Positions 54,971 through 64,000 of a DNA stretch of 64,000 bases are shown piece after piece. The notes beneath the pieces were generated by a model that saw nothing but the letters and a program-made list of their open reading frames with translations, was not told the origin of the DNA and did no database searches. This DNA is from Streptococcus sp. oral taxon 431 (lineage in GTDB: Bacteria > Bacillota > Bacilli > Lactobacillales > Streptococcaceae), in contig NZ_CP014264.1 in assembly GCF_001553685.1 (NCBI RefSeq), positions 442,001 through 506,000 of the forward strand, given 5' to 3'. The position numbers and the translations under genes are program-made. Positions within the stretch are counted from its first letter, which is position 1; each line of letters opens with the position of its first letter.

Positions 54971-54995
54971 AGAAAGTCGAGTTTCGGCTTTTTCT
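54971..54995 (+). terminator. Hairpin terminator between rnjB and estA
   Basis: AAAGTCGA pairs with TCGGCTTT (one G-U pair) around a short loop, then TTTCTT. Likely partial. Confidence 0.5.
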
Positions 54996-55021
54996 TATCT
55001 TAAGTGTATAAGGAGCAAGTT

Positions 55022-55801
55022 ATGGCAGTAATGAAGATTGAGTACTACTCAGAAGTTTTAGATATGGAGTGGGGAGTGAATGTTCTCTACCCAGATGCGT
55101 CTCGGGTTGAGGAGCCAGATTCTACGGATATTCCTGTCCTCTATCTCTTACATGGGATGTCAGGGAATCATAATAGCTGGCTCAAACGGACCAATGTAGA
55201 GCGCTTAGTGCGAGGGACTAATCTAATTGTTGTCATGCCAAATACAAGTAATGGCTGGTACACAGATACTCAGTATGGCTATAACTACTATACAGCTTTA
55301 GCAGAAGAACTGCCTAAAGTACTCAAACGCTTCTTCCCTAATATGTCTAGCAAGCGTGAAAAGACTTTTATCGCTGGCCTTTCAATGGGAGGCTACGGTT
55401 CCTTCAAGTTGGCGCTGTCGACCAACCGTTTCTCACATGCAGCTAGTCTTTCTGGTGCTCTTAGTTTCGAAGAGTTTTCCCCAGAAAGTCAAAATCTTGG
55501 GTCGCTTGCTTACTGGCGAGGTGTTTTTGGTAAAGTTAATGATTGGGTGAATAGCCCTTACTCACTTGAAACACTCGCTAAAAAGTCTGATAAGAAAACA
55601 AAGCTCTGGGCTTGGTGTGGTGAACAAGATTTCTTGTATGCTGCCAATAACCTCGCGGTGAAGAATCTCAAGAAGCTTGGTTTTGATATTTCTTATAGCC
55701 ATAGTCCAGGAAATCACGAGTGGTATTATTGGGAAAAACAATTGGAACGTTTTTTGGCTACGCTGCCGATTGATTTTGTTTTGGAAGAGAGATTGAGCTA
55801 G
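55022..55801 (+). CDS. estA: Tributyrin esterase EstA
   Basis: 259 residues from the ATG at 55022 (AAGGAGCAAG upstream). Alpha/beta-hydrolase with oxyanion motif LLHGMSGNH, nucleophile Ser121 in [10 protein letters not shown], an acid in WCGEQDF and His in [10 protein letters not shown]. It belongs to the esterase D-like group; the pneumococcal enzyme removes acetyl groups from short esters and from O-acetylated sialic acids. No signal peptide is present. It precedes murMN as in pneumococcus. Confidence 0.93.
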   Translation: MAVMKIEYYSEVLDMEWGVNVLYPDASRVEEPDSTDIPVLYLLHGMSGNHNSWLKRTNVERLVRGTNLIVVMPNTSNGWYTDTQYGYNYYTALAEELPKVLKRFFPNMSSKREKTFIAGLSMGGYGSFKLALSTNRFSHAASLSGALSFEEFSPESQNLGSLAYWRGVFGKVNDWVNSPYSLETLAKKSDKKTKLWAWCGEQDFLYAANNLAVKNLKKLGFDISYSHSPGNHEWYYWEKQLERFLATLPIDFVLEERLS

Positions 55802-56009
55802 TTTTTTTGTCGATAAAATAATATAGACTGTCCCTTTAAGATTAAAAATGAAAATGAAAGTTTGTTTTCACTAGACTTTTTAATTGAAAGTAGTAAAATG
55901 GTAGTAGAAACTTGGTGGAGATGATCTCTTCAAAAAGTGAGATGCCATTTCTTGGTGTTTTTATAGAAAAAATTATAATTTATATGAAGATATAATGGGA
56001 GGAGTTAAA

Positions 56010-57239
56010 GTGTTTGAATTTAAAGTAGGGATTTCGTCCCAAGAACATGATGCTTTTGTTAGTCAACATCCACAAGTTAGTCTATTACAGAGTAGTTCTT
56101 GGGCAAAGATAAAAGATAATTGGGGGAATGAGCGTTTAGGTTTTTATAAAAATGGAGAATTAGTAGCTGTTGCAAGTATACTCATAAAAAAATTGCCACT
56201 TGGATATACTATGATGTATATCCCAAGAGGACCAATCATGGATTATCAAGATAAAGAGTTGGTAAAATTTGTGATGAGAAGCTTAAAACAATTTGGAGCT
56301 AGTAAGCGGTCTGTTTTTATTAAGTTTGATCCGTCTCTGATCTTAAAACAATATCCTATTGATAAATCTTCTAAAGAATTTTCTGAGAATAGTATATCTA
56401 TAGAAGCTATTCAAAATTTAAAAGATGCAAATTGTCAATGGTCTGGTAGGACTATAGCTATGTCTGAAACTATTCAACCACGTTACCAAGCTAATAGAAT
56501 ACTAAAAAAAGATTTAGATTCTGATTTTCCGAAGCATACTAAGAGGTTAATGAAGGATGCAGTTAAGAGAGGTGTTATTACATTTCGTGGTAGCTTATCA
56601 GATATTTCAAATTTTGAAACGATTATAGCTTTAACGGAACGTCGTAAGAATGTTTCTCTGCGAAATCAGGAATATTTTCAAAAGTTAATGGAAATATATG
56701 GAGATGATTCGTATTTACACTTAGCAAAGATTAATATTCCTGAACGTCTAACGGAGTATAGAGAGCAGTTACACCAGATAAAAAAAGATTTGGCTGAAAC
56801 AGACGAATATCAAAAGAAGCGTCTAACCAAATTACAACAACAGAAAAAATCTGTTGAAAAATACATTATAGAATTTCAAGAACTTGTTCAAAAATATCCG
56901 GAAGAAATTGTTATAGCGGGGGTTCTCTCTGTTTCGTTCGGCGATACACTCGAAATGCTTTATGCTGGAATGGATGATAGATTTAAAAAATTCTACCCCC
57001 AATATGTGCTTTATCCAAAAGTTTTTGAGGATTCTTTTAATGATGGTAAAAATTGGGCTAATATGGGGGGGATTGAAGGTACTTTAGATGATGGGTTAAC
57101 GGATTTTAAATCCAACTTTAGTCCTGTTGTTCAAGAATATATAGGTGAGTTTACTCTACCGATAAGTTTTTTGTATCAATTGGCCAACTATTTTTATCAC
57201 CTTCGTAAGACACTAAGAAAAAAACATCATAGAAAGTAA
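56010..57239 (+). CDS. murM: MurM-type peptidoglycan cross-bridge aminoacyltransferase
   Basis: 409 residues from GTG at 56010. I chose it because the run GGGAGGAG (55997-56004) lies 5 bases upstream, whereas the in-frame ATG at 55995 overlaps that run. FemABX fold: LLQSSSWAKIKDNWG, GYTMMYIPRGPIMDYQDKEL and the late MGGIEGTLDDGLTDFKSNF. A charged coiled-coil hairpin sits at about 255-290. MurM adds Ala or Ser from tRNA to the lipid II Lys, creating branched stem peptides. The gene looks more AT-rich than flanking genes, and it differs visibly from the pneumococcal protein I recall; mosaic murM alleles are known in mitis streptococci. Confidence 0.88.
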   Translation: MFEFKVGISSQEHDAFVSQHPQVSLLQSSSWAKIKDNWGNERLGFYKNGELVAVASILIKKLPLGYTMMYIPRGPIMDYQDKELVKFVMRSLKQFGASKRSVFIKFDPSLILKQYPIDKSSKEFSENSISIEAIQNLKDANCQWSGRTIAMSETIQPRYQANRILKKDLDSDFPKHTKRLMKDAVKRGVITFRGSLSDISNFETIIALTERRKNVSLRNQEYFQKLMEIYGDDSYLHLAKINIPERLTEYREQLHQIKKDLAETDEYQKKRLTKLQQQKKSVEKYIIEFQELVQKYPEEIVIAGVLSVSFGDTLEMLYAGMDDRFKKFYPQYVLYPKVFEDSFNDGKNWANMGGIEGTLDDGLTDFKSNFSPVVQEYIGEFTLPISFLYQLANYFYHLRKTLRKKHHRK

Positions 57240-57243
57240 GTTT

Positions 57244-58410
57244 ATGAAACTGATTACACTCACTAAAGAAGAGTTTCAACGTTATTCGGAAACAGTTCCT
57301 AGCTGCTCCTTCATGCAGTCTGTCCAGATGGGAGATTTGTTAGAAAAGCGAGGAGCTCGAGTTGTTTATCTTTCTTTGAAACAAGAAGGAGAAATTCAAG
57401 TTGCAGCTCTGATCTATAGCTTGCCTATGTTAGGCGGTCTTCATATGGAGTTGAATTCTGGGCCTATTTATACCCAAAAAGGTGCCCTTCCAGTTTTTTA
57501 TGAGGGATTAAAAGAATATGCTAAACAAAATGGTGCATTAGAGTTGCTTGTGAAACCTTATGAGACCTATCAAACTTTTGACAGCGATGGGAATCCAATA
57601 GATGAAGAAGAAAAAAGTATTATCCAAGATCTGTGCAATTTAGGCTACCAATTTGATGGTTTGCCAACCGGTTATCCTAATGGAGAAGTCAGCTGGCATT
57701 ACATCAAAGATTTGCAAGATTATGATGCTGTTTCCTTATTGAAATCCTTTAATAAAAATAGTATTCGCAACATTCAGTCAGCCTTTGATTTTAATATTCT
57801 TATTCGAAATGCAGAACGGGAAGAAATTCCAACGTTCAAAAAAATTATTGAAGAAACAGGTAAAAGACAAGGTTTTGAGGATAAGAATTTAGATTATTAC
57901 TTTAAATTGTATGATATGTTTGGAGATAAGGCGGATTTCCTAATTGCTGAAGTTAATCCGCAACAGTCTATAGATGCTTTAAATGTGAAGCAGGCTGGTC
58001 TTGATGAAAAGTCAAAGCAATTTAAACAGCAATATCAAGCTTTACAAAAGAAAAAAAATCTTTTGAGGAACTTGGATAGTGAATCTGACAACATTGCTCT
58101 AGCTTGTGCTTTAATCATTTACACAAATACAGAAGCAACATACTTATTTGGGGGTTCATTTACAGAGTATCAGAAATTTTCTGCTCCGTTTTTGCTTCAA
58201 TATCATGCAATGAAGCAGGCTTTGGAAAAAAAAATTGACAAATACAACTTTCTAGGTATTCAAGGGGTTTTTGATGGTAGTGATGGCGTATTACGATTTA
58301 AGCAGAACTTTAATGGTTATATTGTGAGAAAGGCTGGAACTTTCCGATATCATCCATCGCCTTTAAAATACAAAGCTATTCAGTTATTCAAAAAAATATT
58401 AGGACGTTAA
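57244..58410 (+). CDS. murN: MurN-type peptidoglycan cross-bridge aminoacyltransferase
   Basis: 388 residues, FemABX fold with two GNAT-like halves (SCSFMQSVQMGDLLEKRGAR; GLHMELNSGPIYTQKGALPV; YNFLGIQGVFDGSDGVLRFK) and a coiled-coil arm (about 245-275, DEKSKQFKQQYQALQKKKNL). MurN adds the second residue (Ala) of the dipeptide bridge begun by MurM. It starts 4 bases after murM, confirming co-expression. Confidence 0.9.
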   Translation: MKLITLTKEEFQRYSETVPSCSFMQSVQMGDLLEKRGARVVYLSLKQEGEIQVAALIYSLPMLGGLHMELNSGPIYTQKGALPVFYEGLKEYAKQNGALELLVKPYETYQTFDSDGNPIDEEEKSIIQDLCNLGYQFDGLPTGYPNGEVSWHYIKDLQDYDAVSLLKSFNKNSIRNIQSAFDFNILIRNAEREEIPTFKKIIEETGKRQGFEDKNLDYYFKLYDMFGDKADFLIAEVNPQQSIDALNVKQAGLDEKSKQFKQQYQALQKKKNLLRNLDSESDNIALACALIIYTNTEATYLFGGSFTEYQKFSAPFLLQYHAMKQALEKKIDKYNFLGIQGVFDGSDGVLRFKQNFNGYIVRKAGTFRYHPSPLKYKAIQLFKKILGR

Positions 58411-58488
58411 GATGAAAAAGCCAGTATTTAGTTTTCTTTTAGCTTGTTTTAGTAAAATAAAGTTTATTTGCTAGAAAGGTGGAGAGAC

Positions 58489-59190
58489 ATGCGCTGGCTT
58501 TTTCGTTTAATAGGGGCTTTCTTTTCTTTTGTTTGGCGCATGTTCTGGCGCCTTGTGTGGACTCTTGTAGTCTTAATTCTCATTGCTTTAGGGATTCTCT
58601 GGTATGTGACAGGGGATTTATCTGGTGTCTTCAATCAAGCGGGGCAACTTGTTCAAGTTGGTCAGGCAGGTTGGCATCAATGGCAAGAAACTGGTAAGTT
58701 GCAAGGTTTGTCTCAGACTGATCATCATCAAGATTCAGGAGTAAAATGGCCCCAAGCACAGGCGACTATTTATATTGATCCTCAAATGGATGCAACCTTC
58801 CAAAAAGCCTACGCTGAGGCTATTGCCAATTGGAATCAGACTGGCGCTTTTAATTTTGTAGTTGTGACAGAACCTGACCAAGCAACTATTTTTGCGACTG
58901 AAATGAATGATGGTTCCACATCTGTTGCTGGTGAGGCGGAGAGTCAAACAAATCTTCTAACCAAACAATTCACTTCTGTAACAGTTCGTTTGAATCATTA
59001 TTATTTATCTAATCCAAACTATGGCTATACCTATGATCGTATCTTGCATACGGCAGAGCATGAGCTAGGTCATGCCATTGGGCTGGAACATACCAATGAA
59101 GTTTCAGTCATGCAGCCAGCAGGTTCTTATTATGGTATTCAGGCTCAAGATGTTCAAGCAGTTCAAGAACTTTATGAGTCTGGAGAATAA
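58489..59190 (+). CDS. Membrane-anchored matrixin-like zinc metalloprotease
   Basis: 233 residues from the ATG at 58489 (AAAGGTGGAGAG upstream). A basic N-terminus and transmembrane helix (about 22-41) anchor it, with the rest probably outside. The metzincin zinc motif HELGHAIGLEH gives His191, Glu192, His195 and His201, and VMQP supplies the Met-turn (Met208). The preceding fold (ATIYIDPQMDATFQKAYAEA; WNQTGAFNFVVV) resembles M10 matrixins. No propeptide with a Cys switch is visible. Substrate unknown; it follows murMN, so a cell-envelope role is plausible. Confidence 0.88.
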   Translation: MRWLFRLIGAFFSFVWRMFWRLVWTLVVLILIALGILWYVTGDLSGVFNQAGQLVQVGQAGWHQWQETGKLQGLSQTDHHQDSGVKWPQAQATIYIDPQMDATFQKAYAEAIANWNQTGAFNFVVVTEPDQATIFATEMNDGSTSVAGEAESQTNLLTKQFTSVTVRLNHYYLSNPNYGYTYDRILHTAEHELGHAIGLEHTNEVSVMQPAGSYYGIQAQDVQAVQELYESGE

Positions 59191-59210
59191 GTGATTTTCA
59201 AACGAAAAAT

Positions 59211-59247
59211 AGAGCTCCTTGATGTAAGCAATGAAGGGGGCTTTTTG
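59211..59247 (+). terminator. Terminator before uvrC
   Basis: GAGCTCCTT pairs imperfectly with AAGGGGGCT across a 13-base loop, followed by TTTTTG, which runs into the uvrC -10. Confidence 0.55.
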
Positions 59248-59254
59248 CTATAAT
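59246..59254 (+). promoter_or_regulatory. Extended -10 promoter giving a leaderless uvrC
   Basis: TGCTATAAT ends 6 bases before the uvrC ATG, so transcription would start at or next to the A of ATG. Confidence 0.55.
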
Positions 59255-59260
59255 GGAACT

Positions 59261-61084
59261 ATGAATAACTTGATTAAATCAAAACTAGAGCTCTTGCCGA
59301 CCAGCCCTGGTTGTTACATTCACAAGGATAAAAACGGTACGATTATCTATGTAGGAAAGGCTAAAAATCTACGTAACCGTGTACGGTCCTATTTCCGTGG
59401 GAGTCATGATACCAAGACAGAAGCCTTGGTGTCTGAAATTGTAGACTTTGAGTTTATTGTTACGGAATCCAATATTGAGGCCCTCCTTCTGGAAATCAAC
59501 TTGATTAAGGAAAATAAGCCTAAATACAATATTATGCTCAAGGACGACAAGTCCTATCCTTTCATCAAAATTACCAATGAGCGCTATCCTCGCTTGATTA
59601 TCACCCGTCAGGTCAAGAAAGACGGAGGTCTCTATTTTGGACCCTATCCGGATGTGGGGGCGGCCAATGAAATCAAGCGACTTCTGGATCGGATTTTCCC
59701 TTTTCGCAAGTGTACTAATCCACCATCGAAGGTTTGTTTTTATTACCATATTGGCCAGTGCGTGGCTCACACCATCTGTAAGAAAGACGAGGCTTATTTT
59801 AAAGACATGGCTCAAGAAGTCTCAGATTTTCTAAAGGGTCAGGATGACAAAATCATCGATGACCTCAAGGAAAAGATGAATGTGGCAGCTCAGAGTATGG
59901 AATTTGAACGTGCAGCTGAATATCGGGATCTGATTCAGGCCATTGGAACACTTCGGACCAAGCAACGGGTTATGACTAAGGACCTCCAAAACCGTGATGT
60001 CTTTGGTTATTATGTGGATAAGGGCTGGATGTGCGTTCAGGTTTTCTTTGTTCGCCAAGGTAAGCTCATTGAGCGTGATGTCAACCTTTTTCCTTACTAC
60101 AATGATCCAGATGAAGATTTCCTGACCTATGTTGGGCAGTTTTATCAAGAAAAATCTCATCTGGTTCCTAATGAAATTTTGATTCCTCAGGATATTGATG
60201 ACGAGGCTGTTAAGGCTTTGGTGGATACCAAGGTTCTCAAACCCCAACGTGGAGAGAAAAAACAACTGGTTAATCTGGCTATCAAAAATGCGCGTGTAAG
60301 CTTGGAGCAGAAATTTAACCTACTAGAAAAATCAGTTGAGAAGACACAAGGGGCTATTGAAAATCTAGGGCGACTTTTACAAATTCCAACCCCAGTCCGC
60401 ATCGAGTCCTTTGACAATTCCAATATCATGGGGACTAGTCCTGTTTCTGCCATGGTTGTTTTTGTTAACGGGAAACCGAGCAAGAAGGATTACCGCAAGT
60501 ATAAGATTAAGACAGTTGTTGGACCAGATGACTATGCCAGTATGCGAGAGGTTATCCGCAGACGCTATGGTCGAGTTCAACGTGATGGCTTGACACCGCC
60601 AGATTTGATCGTCATTGATGGGGGGCAAGGTCAGGTTAATATCGCTAAGCAGGTTATTCAAGAAGAGTTGGGGTTAGATATTCCCATTGCAGGTCTGCAA
60701 AAGAATGACAAGCACCAAACCCATGAATTGCTTTTTGGAGATCCGCTTGAGGTGGTAGAGCTATCTCGCAATTCTCAAGAATTTTTCCTCCTACAACGCA
60801 TTCAGGATGAGGTACACCGTTTTGCCATCACCTTCCACCGTCAACTGCGTTCTAAAAACTCTTTCTCCTCTCAATTGGATGGAATTGAAGGCCTGGGTCC
60901 GAAACGCAAGCAGAATCTCATGAAATATTTCAAATCTCTGGCAAAAATCAAGGAAGCTAGCGTGGACGAGATTGTGGAAGTTGGTATACCAAGAGCAGTT
61001 GCAGAGGCTGTTCATCAACACTTGAATCCCCAAGAGCGTGTAGAACTAGCTCAGGTAGCAGAGTCGCCTGCTGAATACAAGTGA
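59261..61084 (+). CDS. uvrC: Excinuclease ABC subunit C
   Basis: 607 residues from ATG 59261, preferred over an in-frame ATG at 59231 that lies upstream of the -10. GIY-YIG nuclease domain at 18-33 ([16 protein letters not shown]), the Cys-rich CTNPPSKVC linker, the UVR segment ([16 protein letters not shown]), the RNase H-like nuclease ([21 protein letters not shown]) and C-terminal helix-hairpin-helix ([16 protein letters not shown]). With UvrAB it makes both incisions in nucleotide excision repair. There is no clear ribosome binding site. Confidence 0.95.
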   Translation: MNNLIKSKLELLPTSPGCYIHKDKNGTIIYVGKAKNLRNRVRSYFRGSHDTKTEALVSEIVDFEFIVTESNIEALLLEINLIKENKPKYNIMLKDDKSYPFIKITNERYPRLIITRQVKKDGGLYFGPYPDVGAANEIKRLLDRIFPFRKCTNPPSKVCFYYHIGQCVAHTICKKDEAYFKDMAQEVSDFLKGQDDKIIDDLKEKMNVAAQSMEFERAAEYRDLIQAIGTLRTKQRVMTKDLQNRDVFGYYVDKGWMCVQVFFVRQGKLIERDVNLFPYYNDPDEDFLTYVGQFYQEKSHLVPNEILIPQDIDDEAVKALVDTKVLKPQRGEKKQLVNLAIKNARVSLEQKFNLLEKSVEKTQGAIENLGRLLQIPTPVRIESFDNSNIMGTSPVSAMVVFVNGKPSKKDYRKYKIKTVVGPDDYASMREVIRRRYGRVQRDGLTPPDLIVIDGGQGQVNIAKQVIQEELGLDIPIAGLQKNDKHQTHELLFGDPLEVVELSRNSQEFFLLQRIQDEVHRFAITFHRQLRSKNSFSSQLDGIEGLGPKRKQNLMKYFKSLAKIKEASVDEIVEVGIPRAVAEAVHQHLNPQERVELAQVAESPAEYK

Positions 61085-61136
61085 TAAAACAACAAGGAAG
61101 GTTTTTGCTTTAGCGAGTGCAAGCTAGTCAGAATTG

Positions 61137-61145
61137 TGGTAAAAT
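61137..61145 (+). promoter_or_regulatory. Extended -10 promoter for rsmH
   Basis: TGGTAAAAT with GTGCAA (61117-61122) 17 bases upstream. It ends 9 bases before the rsmH ATG, leaving almost no leader. Confidence 0.6.
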
Positions 61146-61154
61146 AGATAAGAT

Positions 61155-62105
61155 ATGACTAAAGAATTTCATCATGTAACGGTCATGCTCCATGAAACCA
61201 TTGATATGCTTGATGTGAAGCCTGATGGCATTTACGTTGATGCGACATTGGGAGGAGCAGGACACAGCGAGTATTTATTAAGTAAACTAAGTGAGAAAGG
61301 GCATCTCTATGCCTTTGACCAGGACCAAAACGCTATTGATAATGCGCAAAAACGTTTGGCACCCTATATCGAAAAGGGAATGGTCACCTTCATCAAGGAT
61401 AATTTCCGTCATTTGAAGGACCGCTTAAATGACTTAGGTGTGACTGAAATTGATGGAATTTGTTATGACTTAGGTGTGTCAAGCCCGCAGTTGGATCAGC
61501 GTGAACGTGGTTTTTCCTATAAGAAGGATGCACCACTGGATATGCGCATGAATCAGGAAGCTAGTTTGACTGCTTATGAAGTCGTTAATCACTACGACTA
61601 CCATGATTTGGTAAGAATCTTTTTCAAATATGGAGAAGACAAGTTTTCCAAACAGATTGCTCGAAAAATTGAACAGGCGCGTGAACAGAAGCCGATTGAG
61701 ACCACGACGGAATTAGCAGAAATTATCAAATCTGCCAAACCAGCAAAGGAACTCAAGAAAAAAGGTCACCCAGCCAAACAAATTTTCCAAGCTATCCGTA
61801 TTGAGGTCAATGATGAGTTGGGTGCTGCAGATGAATCAATCCAGCAGGCGATTGAACTTCTAGCTCTTGATGGAAGAATTTCAGTCATCACATTTCATTC
61901 GCTGGAAGATCGCTTGACTAAGCAGTTATTTAAGGAAGCTTCTACAGTTGAAGTTCCTAAAGGACTACCTTTCATCCCAGACGATCTCAAGCCCAAAATG
62001 GAATTGGTATCTCGGAAGCCGATTTTACCAAGCAAGGAAGAATTGGAAGCCAATAATCGTTCCCACTCAGCCAAGCTACGAGTGGCAAGAAAAATTCACA
62101 AGTAA
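61155..62105 (+). CDS. rsmH: 16S rRNA m4C1402 methyltransferase
   Basis: 316 residues. SAM-dependent methyltransferase with [24 protein letters not shown], the catalytic region [20 protein letters not shown] and the C-terminal [13 protein letters not shown]. It methylates C1402 in the ribosomal P site. First gene of the division cluster rsmH-ftsL-pbpX. The start lacks a Shine-Dalgarno sequence. Confidence 0.96.
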   Translation: MTKEFHHVTVMLHETIDMLDVKPDGIYVDATLGGAGHSEYLLSKLSEKGHLYAFDQDQNAIDNAQKRLAPYIEKGMVTFIKDNFRHLKDRLNDLGVTEIDGICYDLGVSSPQLDQRERGFSYKKDAPLDMRMNQEASLTAYEVVNHYDYHDLVRIFFKYGEDKFSKQIARKIEQAREQKPIETTTELAEIIKSAKPAKELKKKGHPAKQIFQAIRIEVNDELGAADESIQQAIELLALDGRISVITFHSLEDRLTKQLFKEASTVEVPKGLPFIPDDLKPKMELVSRKPILPSKEELEANNRSHSAKLRVARKIHK

Positions 62106-62114
62106 GAGGAAATA

Positions 62115-62432
62115 ATGGCAGAAACAAGAGGAACAACGAGCCAATTGCTACAAGCTCGTATAAAAAAATTTTCACGTGTTGAAAAGGCTTTTTACCTTTC
62201 AATTGCCATCACAGCCCTTGTCTTAGCAATCAGTGTAGTCTATATGCAGACTCAACTTTTGCAGGTTCAGAGTGATTTGACAACAGTCAATTCACAAATT
62301 GAGGAAAAAAAGACAGAGTTGGATGATGCTAAACAAGAAGTTAATGAATTGATCCGATCAGAACGTTTGACCGGGATTGCAAATTCTCAAGACTTGCAAT
62401 TAAATAATGAAAATATCCGATCGGCGGAGTAG
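62115..62432 (+). CDS. ftsL: Cell division protein FtsL
   Basis: 105 residues: a basic cytoplasmic N-terminus (LLQARIKKFSRVEKA), one transmembrane helix (about 28-48, FYLSIAITALVLAISVVYM) and an extracellular leucine-zipper-like coiled coil (QVQSDLTTVNSQIEEKKTEL). It forms the FtsL/DivIC/DivIB complex at the septum. The order between rsmH and pbpX is the normal one. Confidence 0.93.
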   Translation: MAETRGTTSQLLQARIKKFSRVEKAFYLSIAITALVLAISVVYMQTQLLQVQSDLTTVNSQIEEKKTELDDAKQEVNELIRSERLTGIANSQDLQLNNENIRSAE

Positions 62433-62435
62433 TAA

Positions 62436-64000
62436 ATGAAAAACTGGAAAGAAAGAATCATACGCTTTGCCATTAAAAATCGCAAATCTCCAGCAGAAAA
62501 CCGCAGACTAGTGGGAAAGAATTTGAGCCTTCTGGCCGTCTTTCTCTTTGCTGTTTTTTTGGTTAACTTTGCGGTAATTATTGGTACAGGCTCAAAATTT
62601 GGTGTTGACCTAGTCAAAGAAGCTTATAAGGTTCATCAAACGACTCGAACAGTCCCTGCTAAGAGGGGGACCATTTATGATCGTAATGGAACTCCGATTG
62701 CAGAAGATGCAACCTCCTATAATGTTTATGCGGTCATTGATAAGGATTATAAGTCTGCGAATGGAGATATTCTATATGTTGAGGAATCTCAGTACAATAA
62801 GGTAGCCGAAATTTTCCATAAGTACTTGGATATGGAGGAGACCTACGTCAAAGATCAACTCTCTCAACCCAATCTCAAACAGGTTTCCTTTGGTGTCAAA
62901 GGAAATGGGATTACCTACGCTAATATGATGTCCATTAAACAGGATTTGGAAACTGCTAAGGTCGAGGGTGTTAACTTTACCACTAGTCCCAACCGAAGTT
63001 ATCCAAATGGGAAATTTGCTTCATCATTTATTGGTTTAGCCCAGTTACATGAAAATGAAGATGGGACAAAAAGTCTCATTGGAACGTCTGGTGTCGAGAG
63101 CTCCTTAAATAGCTTGCTGGCAGGGACAGACGGCATTATTACCTATGAAAAAGATCGTTTAGGTAATATTGTTCCAGGTACGGAACAAGTCACCCAACAA
63201 ACAGTAAATGGAAAAGATGTCTACACGACCTTATCCAGTCCATTGCAGTCCTTTATGGAAAGTCAAATGGATGCCTTTCAAGAAAAAGTTAAGGGCAAGT
63301 ACATGAATGCGACCTTGGTTAGTGCCAAGACAGGGGAAATTCTTGCCACTACCCAAAGACCGACTTTTGATGCAAATACAAAAGAAGGCCTAACAGATGA
63401 TTTTGTTTGGCGAAATATCCTCTATCAAAGTAACTATGAGCCAGGTTCGACCATGAAGGTTATGACCCTAGCTGCGGCTATTGACAATAAAACCTTCTCT
63501 GGAGGCGAATACTTTAATAGTAGTGAATTGAAGGTAGCTGATGCGACTATCAGAGACTGGGATGTTAATGATGGTTTATCAGCTGGGAGTATAATGACAT
63601 ACTCGCAAGGTTTTGCTCACTCAAGTAATGTGGGGATGACCTTGCTCCAACAAAAGATGGGGGATGCTACTTGGTTAGAATACCTCAATCGATTTAAGTT
63701 TGGAGTTCCAACCCGTTTTGGTATGCCTGATGAGTATGCTGGACAACTACCTGCAGATAACGTTGTTAATATTGCCATGAGTGCCTTTGGTCAAGGGATT
63801 TCTGTTACCCAAACCCAGATGCTCCGCGCTTTTACTGCCATTGCTAATGATGGGGTTATGCTAGAGCCTAAGTTTATCAGTGCCCTTTATGATCCTAATG
63901 ATCAGACAGTACGGAAGTCCAAAAAGGAAATTGTAGGTAATCCTGTATCAAAAGAAGCGGCTAGTCTGACTCGAGAAAATATGATTTTGGTTGGTACAGA
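62436..64000 (+). CDS. pbpX: Penicillin-binding protein 2X, N-terminal part (cut by window edge)
   Basis: 521 codons are visible. Transmembrane helix at about 33-52, the PBP dimerisation-domain motif [11 protein letters not shown], and the transpeptidase domain with Ser338 in STMK (338-341) and the SSN box at 396-398; the KSG box lies beyond the window. Numbering is one above the pneumococcal protein because of a one-residue N-terminal difference. The STMK box is unaltered; beta-lactam-resistant alleles often carry a change at the Thr. It is the essential septal class B transpeptidase. Confidence 0.97.
   Translation, partial: MKNWKERIIRFAIKNRKSPAENRRLVGKNLSLLAVFLFAVFLVNFAVIIGTGSKFGVDLVKEAYKVHQTTRTVPAKRGTIYDRNGTPIAEDATSYNVYAVIDKDYKSANGDILYVEESQYNKVAEIFHKYLDMEETYVKDQLSQPNLKQVSFGVKGNGITYANMMSIKQDLETAKVEGVNFTTSPNRSYPNGKFASSFIGLAQLHENEDGTKSLIGTSGVESSLNSLLAGTDGIITYEKDRLGNIVPGTEQVTQQTVNGKDVYTTLSSPLQSFMESQMDAFQEKVKGKYMNATLVSAKTGEILATTQRPTFDANTKEGLTDDFVWRNILYQSNYEPGSTMKVMTLAAAIDNKTFSGGEYFNSSELKVADATIRDWDVNDGLSAGSIMTYSQGFAHSSNVGMTLLQQKMGDATWLEYLNRFKFGVPTRFGMPDEYAGQLPADNVVNIAMSAFGQGISVTQTQMLRAFTAIANDGVMLEPKFISALYDPNDQTVRKSKKEIVGNPVSKEAASLTRENMILVGT

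Overview
The window is chromosomal DNA of a mitis-group Streptococcus, closest in content to S. mitis / S. oralis / S. pneumoniae. The evidence is the low-GC coding style, YSIRK signal peptides, LPXTG sortase signals, pneumococcal BOX repeats, a streptococcal folP-folC-folE-folBK operon, MurM/MurN-type peptidoglycan branching enzymes, a tmRNA tag reading AKNNTSYALAA, and a PBP2x clearly related to but diverged from the pneumococcal protein. I see no prophage, insertion sequence, CRISPR array or conjugative module; the accessory content is surface proteins and small dispersed repeats. No sequence search could be run, so family names rest on motif recognition.

Layout. 1-593 (minus) is the 5' part of a surface GH95 fucosidase gene. 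899-7080 is a tight housekeeping run: a UPF0154 membrane protein, murI, rdgB, a metallophosphoesterase, a CBS-domain protein, a degenerate XerD-like protein, scpA, scpB, rluB and yidD, mostly with overlapping starts and stops. Then come pepA and a small helical protein, a convergent Na/Pi cotransporter, the large cell-wall EndoD glycosidase (10534-15345), pgk, and the folate operon (16919-20705) with a membrane protein of unknown function. 22030-28450 carries a DUF960 gene, ccpA, asparaginase, a HAD/MazG-like fusion, a universal stress protein, a metallophosphoesterase and an Rrf2 regulator.

The most unusual part is 28781-49063. A Mga-like regulator is transcribed divergently from two tandem giant LPXTG surface proteins (3431 and 2496 residues) that share signal peptide, promoter layout, Ig-like repeats, atypical-Rib repeats and anchor. 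The first has 14 near-identical 282-bp units. The second has 17 units of 270 bp that look identical base for base. A 22-bp perfect palindrome sits just upstream of the second promoter only.

49618-64000 returns to core genes: ssrA (tmRNA, minus), recJ, a DUF2695 gene broken by a BOX element, rnjB (RNase J2), estA, murM, murN, a membrane-anchored matrixin-like metalloprotease, uvrC, and the start of the division cluster rsmH-ftsL-pbpX (cut by the window edge). uvrC and rsmH look leaderless or nearly so.

Themes. (1) Host glycan use: a fucosidase and EndoD, both wall-bound, both with CcpA-type cre candidates just before the ribosome binding site, with ccpA itself in the window. (2) A regulated, repeat-homogenised adhesin locus. 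(3) BOX elements reshaping genes: one splits DUF2695, one plus a hairpin splits the folate operon, and two lie exactly against TAA stop codons.
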